Shown here one piece after another: positions 61,291-64,000 of a DNA stretch of 64,000 nt; position 1 is the first letter of the stretch; the number at the start of each line of letters is the position of its first letter. The DNA lies in contig NZ_JABGNA010000001.1 of NCBI RefSeq assembly GCF_013149275.1, positions 744,001 through 808,000 of the forward strand, read 5' to 3'. The notes beneath the pieces were generated by a model that was not told where the DNA came from, made no database searches, and saw only the letters and a program-made list of their open reading frames with translations. The position numbers and the translations under genes are program-made. Source of the stretch: Mucilaginibacter sp. SG564 (GTDB taxonomy: Bacteria > Bacteroidota > Bacteroidia > Sphingobacteriales > Sphingobacteriaceae).

Positions 61291-62670
61291 ATGGCTAAAA
61301 TTTTAATCATTGATGATGAGCGGGCGATCCGCAATACGCTACGCGAGATATTGGAATATGAGGATTATGATGTTGAAGACGTTGACAATGGCGTTGACGG
61401 ACTGCAACTGATTGAAAAAAATGATTACGACCTGGTACTGTGCGACATCAAAATGAATCGCATGGATGGCATGGAGGTACTTACCGAGGGTTTGGCCATA
61501 AAACCCGATCTGCCTTTTATCATGATATCTGGTCATGGCACAGTTGAAACAGCTATAGAAGCCAGCAAAAAGGGCGCGTTTGATTTTATATCAAAACCAC
61601 CAGATCTTAACCGCCTGCTGATCACCGTACGTAACGCCCTTGACCGAGGAAGCCTGGTTGTTGAAGCCAAGGTATTAAAACGCAAGGTTTCAAAAGTTCG
61701 CGAAATTCTGGGTAACTCCCAGGCTATTGTTAAAATAAAAGAAACTATTGACCGTGTAGCCCCTACCGATGCCCGTGTTTTGATCACTGGTGCAAATGGT
61801 AGCGGTAAAGAATTGGTGGCTCGTTGGCTGCATGAAAAATCTAATCGTTCCTCCTCTTCTCTTATTGAAGTCAATTGCGCGGCTATTCCGTCAGAGTTGA
61901 TTGAAAGTGAGCTTTTTGGTCACGAGAAGGGTTCATTTACCTCGGCTATTAAACAGCGTATCGGTAAATTTGAATCGGCCAGCGGCGGTACGCTTTTCCT
62001 GGATGAGATCGGCGATATGAGCCAATCGGCCCAAGCCAAGGTTTTACGTGCCTTGCAGGAAAATAAGATCACTCGTGTAGGCGGCGAAAAAGAAATAGAT
62101 GTTGATGTGCGGGTAGTTGCGGCTACTAACAAGGATCTGCTTAAAGAAATAGAGGCAGGCAATTTCAGGATGGACCTTTACCACCGACTGAGCGTAATAT
62201 TGATACACGTGCCGCCGCTGGTTGAGCGTAAGGATGATATCACCCTGCTTACTCAAAGCTTCCTGGATGAGATCTGTAATGAGTATGGCATGCCGGTTAA
62301 AAAAATATCAGATGCCGCCCTCGAAGCCCTGAAAGCATTGCCATGGACGGGAAATATCCGCGAGCTCAGGAACATGGTTGAACGCCTCATCATCCTGAGC
62401 GACAAAACTATTACCGATAATGATGTGAAGGCATTTGCCAATCCTTCGGCTCCTGCAGTTGCGGGCGGCGAAGGTAATGGTATGGCCCAAACCGATTTTG
62501 ATCAGTTCAATAACTTCCAGGAATACAAGGATTTTGCCGAGCGGGAATACATCAAATTTAAATTGGAAAAAAATAACTGGAACGTATCCAAAACAGCCGA
62601 TGATATTGATATACAGCGTAGCCACCTGTATAGTAAGATCGAAAAATTCGGTTTGAAAAGAGGCGAATAA
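61291..62670 (+). CDS. Sigma-54-dependent response regulator, NtrC type
   Basis: A 459-residue regulator. The receiver domain (1-115) has the phospho-acceptor Asp in LVLCDIKMNRMDGME and the conserved Lys in FDFISKPPDLNR. The AAA+ domain (about 142-365) has Walker A GANGSGKE, Walker B GGTLFLDEIGDMS and the sigma-54 contact loop GSFTSA. The helix-turn-helix (FIS type, NNWNVSKTADDIDIQRSHLY) lies at the C-terminus. No histidine kinase gene is adjacent, so its partner is elsewhere. The start is the ATG at 61291; a terminator follows the stop. Confidence 0.94.
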   Translation: MAKILIIDDERAIRNTLREILEYEDYDVEDVDNGVDGLQLIEKNDYDLVLCDIKMNRMDGMEVLTEGLAIKPDLPFIMISGHGTVETAIEASKKGAFDFISKPPDLNRLLITVRNALDRGSLVVEAKVLKRKVSKVREILGNSQAIVKIKETIDRVAPTDARVLITGANGSGKELVARWLHEKSNRSSSSLIEVNCAAIPSELIESELFGHEKGSFTSAIKQRIGKFESASGGTLFLDEIGDMSQSAQAKVLRALQENKITRVGGEKEIDVDVRVVAATNKDLLKEIEAGNFRMDLYHRLSVILIHVPPLVERKDDITLLTQSFLDEICNEYGMPVKKISDAALEALKALPWTGNIRELRNMVERLIILSDKTITDNDVKAFANPSAPAVAGGEGNGMAQTDFDQFNNFQEYKDFAEREYIKFKLEKNNWNVSKTADDIDIQRSHLYSKIEKFGLKRGE

Positions 62671-62690
62671 TAAACTTATATAAATATTTT

Positions 62691-62730
62691 AAAAAGTGAC
62701 TGAACTTAACACTCAATCACTTTTTTTATT
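62691..62730 (+). terminator. Rho-independent terminator of the sigma-54 regulator
   Basis: AAAGTGACTGA pairs with TCAATCACTTT and is followed by a run of T. Confidence 0.75.
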
Positions 62731-62770
62731 GGGTTAAATTTTTTACAATTGTAATAAACCCAATCACGTT

Positions 62771-63232
62771 ATGAGAAACACATTTTTACTATCGTTTTGT
62801 ATTTTAGCCATCGCTGGCTGTACACAAAAACCTGCCGAAACGGAAAAAGCTCCTGCCTCTCCTTTAACCGGTACCTGGCATTTAGTATCGAGCAAAAGCA
62901 TTACCAAAGGCGATACTGCGGTAACAACCCCTCCCCAAGATCAGGAAATGGTCAAAATATTTAACGGAACTGATTTTGCGTTCTTTACCCATGACTTAAA
63001 AAATGGAAAGGTTGATAAACCAGTTTTTAGCGCTGGCAGCGGTATCTATACCTTGCAAGGTAATAACTATGCAGAGCATTTGGCTTACTGCAATGCCCGC
63101 GAATGGGAAAACCGCGATTTTAAATTTACCGTAGAATTTAAACATGATACCCTGATCCAAAAAGGCATTGAAAAAATTGACAGCCTTAAAATTGATCACG
63201 AGATCATTGAAACCTATGTAAAACTGCGATAA
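62771..63232 (+). CDS. Lipocalin-like lipoprotein
   Basis: A 153-residue protein with a lipoprotein signal (CILAIAGC, Cys near residue 17). The mature part begins with a G-x-W motif (LTGTWHLVSSKS) and has strand-rich segments (DFAFFTHDLKNGK, YTLQGNNYAEHLAYC) that resemble a lipocalin-like barrel. Similar small lipoproteins are common in the phylum. The ligand is not known. Confidence 0.72.
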   Translation: MRNTFLLSFCILAIAGCTQKPAETEKAPASPLTGTWHLVSSKSITKGDTAVTTPPQDQEMVKIFNGTDFAFFTHDLKNGKVDKPVFSAGSGIYTLQGNNYAEHLAYCNAREWENRDFKFTVEFKHDTLIQKGIEKIDSLKIDHEIIETYVKLR

Positions 63233-63296
63233 ACGATATAAGCAGATTACAACACGTAATAGTTTTACGCGCAATTTTCGTGTTTTTGTAATGAAT

Positions 63297-63340
63297 AACG
63301 GCCCGGTTTTTTCAATAGAAAGAAGAATCGGGCTGTTTTG
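63297..63340. terminator. Hairpin GCCCGGTT / AATCGGGC with T-run
   Basis: GCCCGGTT at 63301-63308 pairs with AATCGGGC (63327-63334), followed by TGTTTTG. It could end transcription of the lipocalin-like gene on the plus strand. Confidence 0.5.
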
Positions 63341-63393
63341 TTAAGGATAAAATAACACAAAAAGGTAAGTGGAGGATTTGATCAGAAACTGAT

Positions 63394-63401
63394 TATCTTT
63401 G
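63394..63401 (+). promoter_or_regulatory. -7 box (TATCTTTG) near the last gene
   Basis: An exact TAnnTTTG match, 13 bases before the ATG at 63414. The leader would be very short, so the real start could instead be the downstream ATG at 63444. Confidence 0.4.
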
Positions 63402-63413
63402 CAGTGCCCCCAT

Positions 63414-64000
63414 ATGAACGTACCATCCCCAAAAACAGCAAAAATGCTTTTGTCCTGTAAACTCACTGTTGTTATATCAATCACCGTATTATTTTTTAAT
63501 AACTGCCGGACAGAAAAGCTTAAACCTACCACCGACAGTCCGAAAACGCCCGATGGTACCATAATATCAAAAGATACAACAACTGATGGTTCTCTCATTC
63601 CTCATAGCGTGGCATTAAAAAATATGTTCGGTATCAATGCCTATGAATGGAACTTTTTGCAGGATCCGGCAAACCCTAATTTGAAAAGTCATATTTATGA
63701 GGCTAATATGGCTGTAATCAAGTCTTTTAGTGCAGTAAGGCATTATATGAACTGGAATAAGCTGGAAAACACCAAAGGCGATTACACTTACAATCCTACT
63801 AATAATGGCAGCTGGGATTATGATTTGATATACACCCGTTGCAAGCAAGACGGCATTTTGGTTTTGGCCGATCTGAAAAATTGCCCAACCTGGCTGGAAA
63901 GCACCTACCCTGCTAATTTGCAGGATAATGAAAATGTGCCTGCACCTTATGGAATTAATAAAAGTGATCCCGCAACCTATGCCGACCAGGCACGTACTGC
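63414..64000 (+). CDS. Lipoprotein with glycoside-hydrolase-like barrel, 3' end cut by window edge
   Basis: The frame is open from the ATG at 63414 to the window end (195 residues visible). The first 33 residues contain a lipoprotein signal with Cys in FFNNC. The rest reads like the start of a TIM-barrel glycoside hydrolase of the GH5/GH39-like clan: LKNMFGINAYEWNF, AVRHYMNWNKLENTKGDY, and DYDLIYTRCKQDGILVLADL. The catalytic residues lie beyond the edge, so the family is not settled. A second Met (KMLLSCKL) is a possible alternative start. Confidence 0.75.
   Translation, partial: MNVPSPKTAKMLLSCKLTVVISITVLFFNNCRTEKLKPTTDSPKTPDGTIISKDTTTDGSLIPHSVALKNMFGINAYEWNFLQDPANPNLKSHIYEANMAVIKSFSAVRHYMNWNKLENTKGDYTYNPTNNGSWDYDLIYTRCKQDGILVLADLKNCPTWLESTYPANLQDNENVPAPYGINKSDPATYADQART

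Noticed and set aside
1..64000. CRISPR array
   Set aside because: The palindromic words are not equally spaced direct repeats with variable spacers, and no cas genes are present.

Overview
The window looks like a chromosomal segment of a Bacteroidota bacterium, most probably Sphingobacteriaceae (Mucilaginibacter/Pedobacter type). The evidence is a SusC/SusD pair with its FecR anti-sigma and ECF sigma factor, -7 boxes of the TAnnTTTG type, almost no Shine-Dalgarno sequences, and families largely confined to this phylum (DUF4255, DUF2851, DUF6438, membrane MutS-like ATPase). Both window ends cut through genes. I see no tRNA, rRNA, IS element, prophage or CRISPR array.

Layout. 1-1245: the end of a contractile-injection-like gene set (Pvc16/DUF4255 plus a coupled partial gene). 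1655-14316: a minus-strand block of SusD, SusC, FecR, ECF sigma, a secreted propeller-like protein, a DUF218 protein, a YncE-propeller/phosphoesterase fusion and a barrel-like protein. 14688-16892: two DNA glycosylases (AlkZ-like and a cysteine-free Fpg/Nei). 17003-24664: housekeeping genes (GNAT, iron-permease-like, fbaA, accD, cysteine desulfurase, glmM) and a pair of disordered small proteins. 24972-38449: mixed genes (PAP2, ZIP, ArgE-like M20, MFS, DUF2851/PspC, HAD/CAT-like, CPBP protease, cupin, cbpA/cbpM, membrane MutS, enoyl-CoA hydratase). 38563-42619: a tightly coupled kaiC-kaiB-kaiB-histidine kinase operon. 43376-54435: small envelope proteins, HAD, MBL, PhoH-PIN, cytochrome c, a predicted radical-SAM DNA repair pair, Hsp20, thioesterase, GlcD-like oxidase and folB. 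54675-64000: glutaryl-CoA-type dehydrogenase, GH1 glucosidase, a frameshifted DinB, an SCO1/cytochrome c operon, RNase P RNA, a sigma-54 response regulator and lipoproteins.

The most unusual signal outside the genes is a set of intergenic palindromes that almost always sit at gene 3' ends. Two have REP-like arms (CTGAGCGTAGCGAAG), and a cluster at 59739-60068 is nested. About ten others are built from short repeated words such as AGTATCAAGT or GATGTGCAGAT. Two of these (27517 and 46340) have the same arms and similar loops, with a compensatory base-pair change. In addition, two orphan terminators point to unannotated RNAs, on the minus strand near 48850-49210 and on the plus strand ending near 45561.

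The Kai operon is the most interesting protein-coding system: a non-cyanobacterial KaiC with two intact ATPase sites and two adjacent serines at the expected phosphosites, two KaiB paralogues and a soluble PAS histidine kinase, with no KaiA. All functional statements are from reading the sequence; no database search was run.
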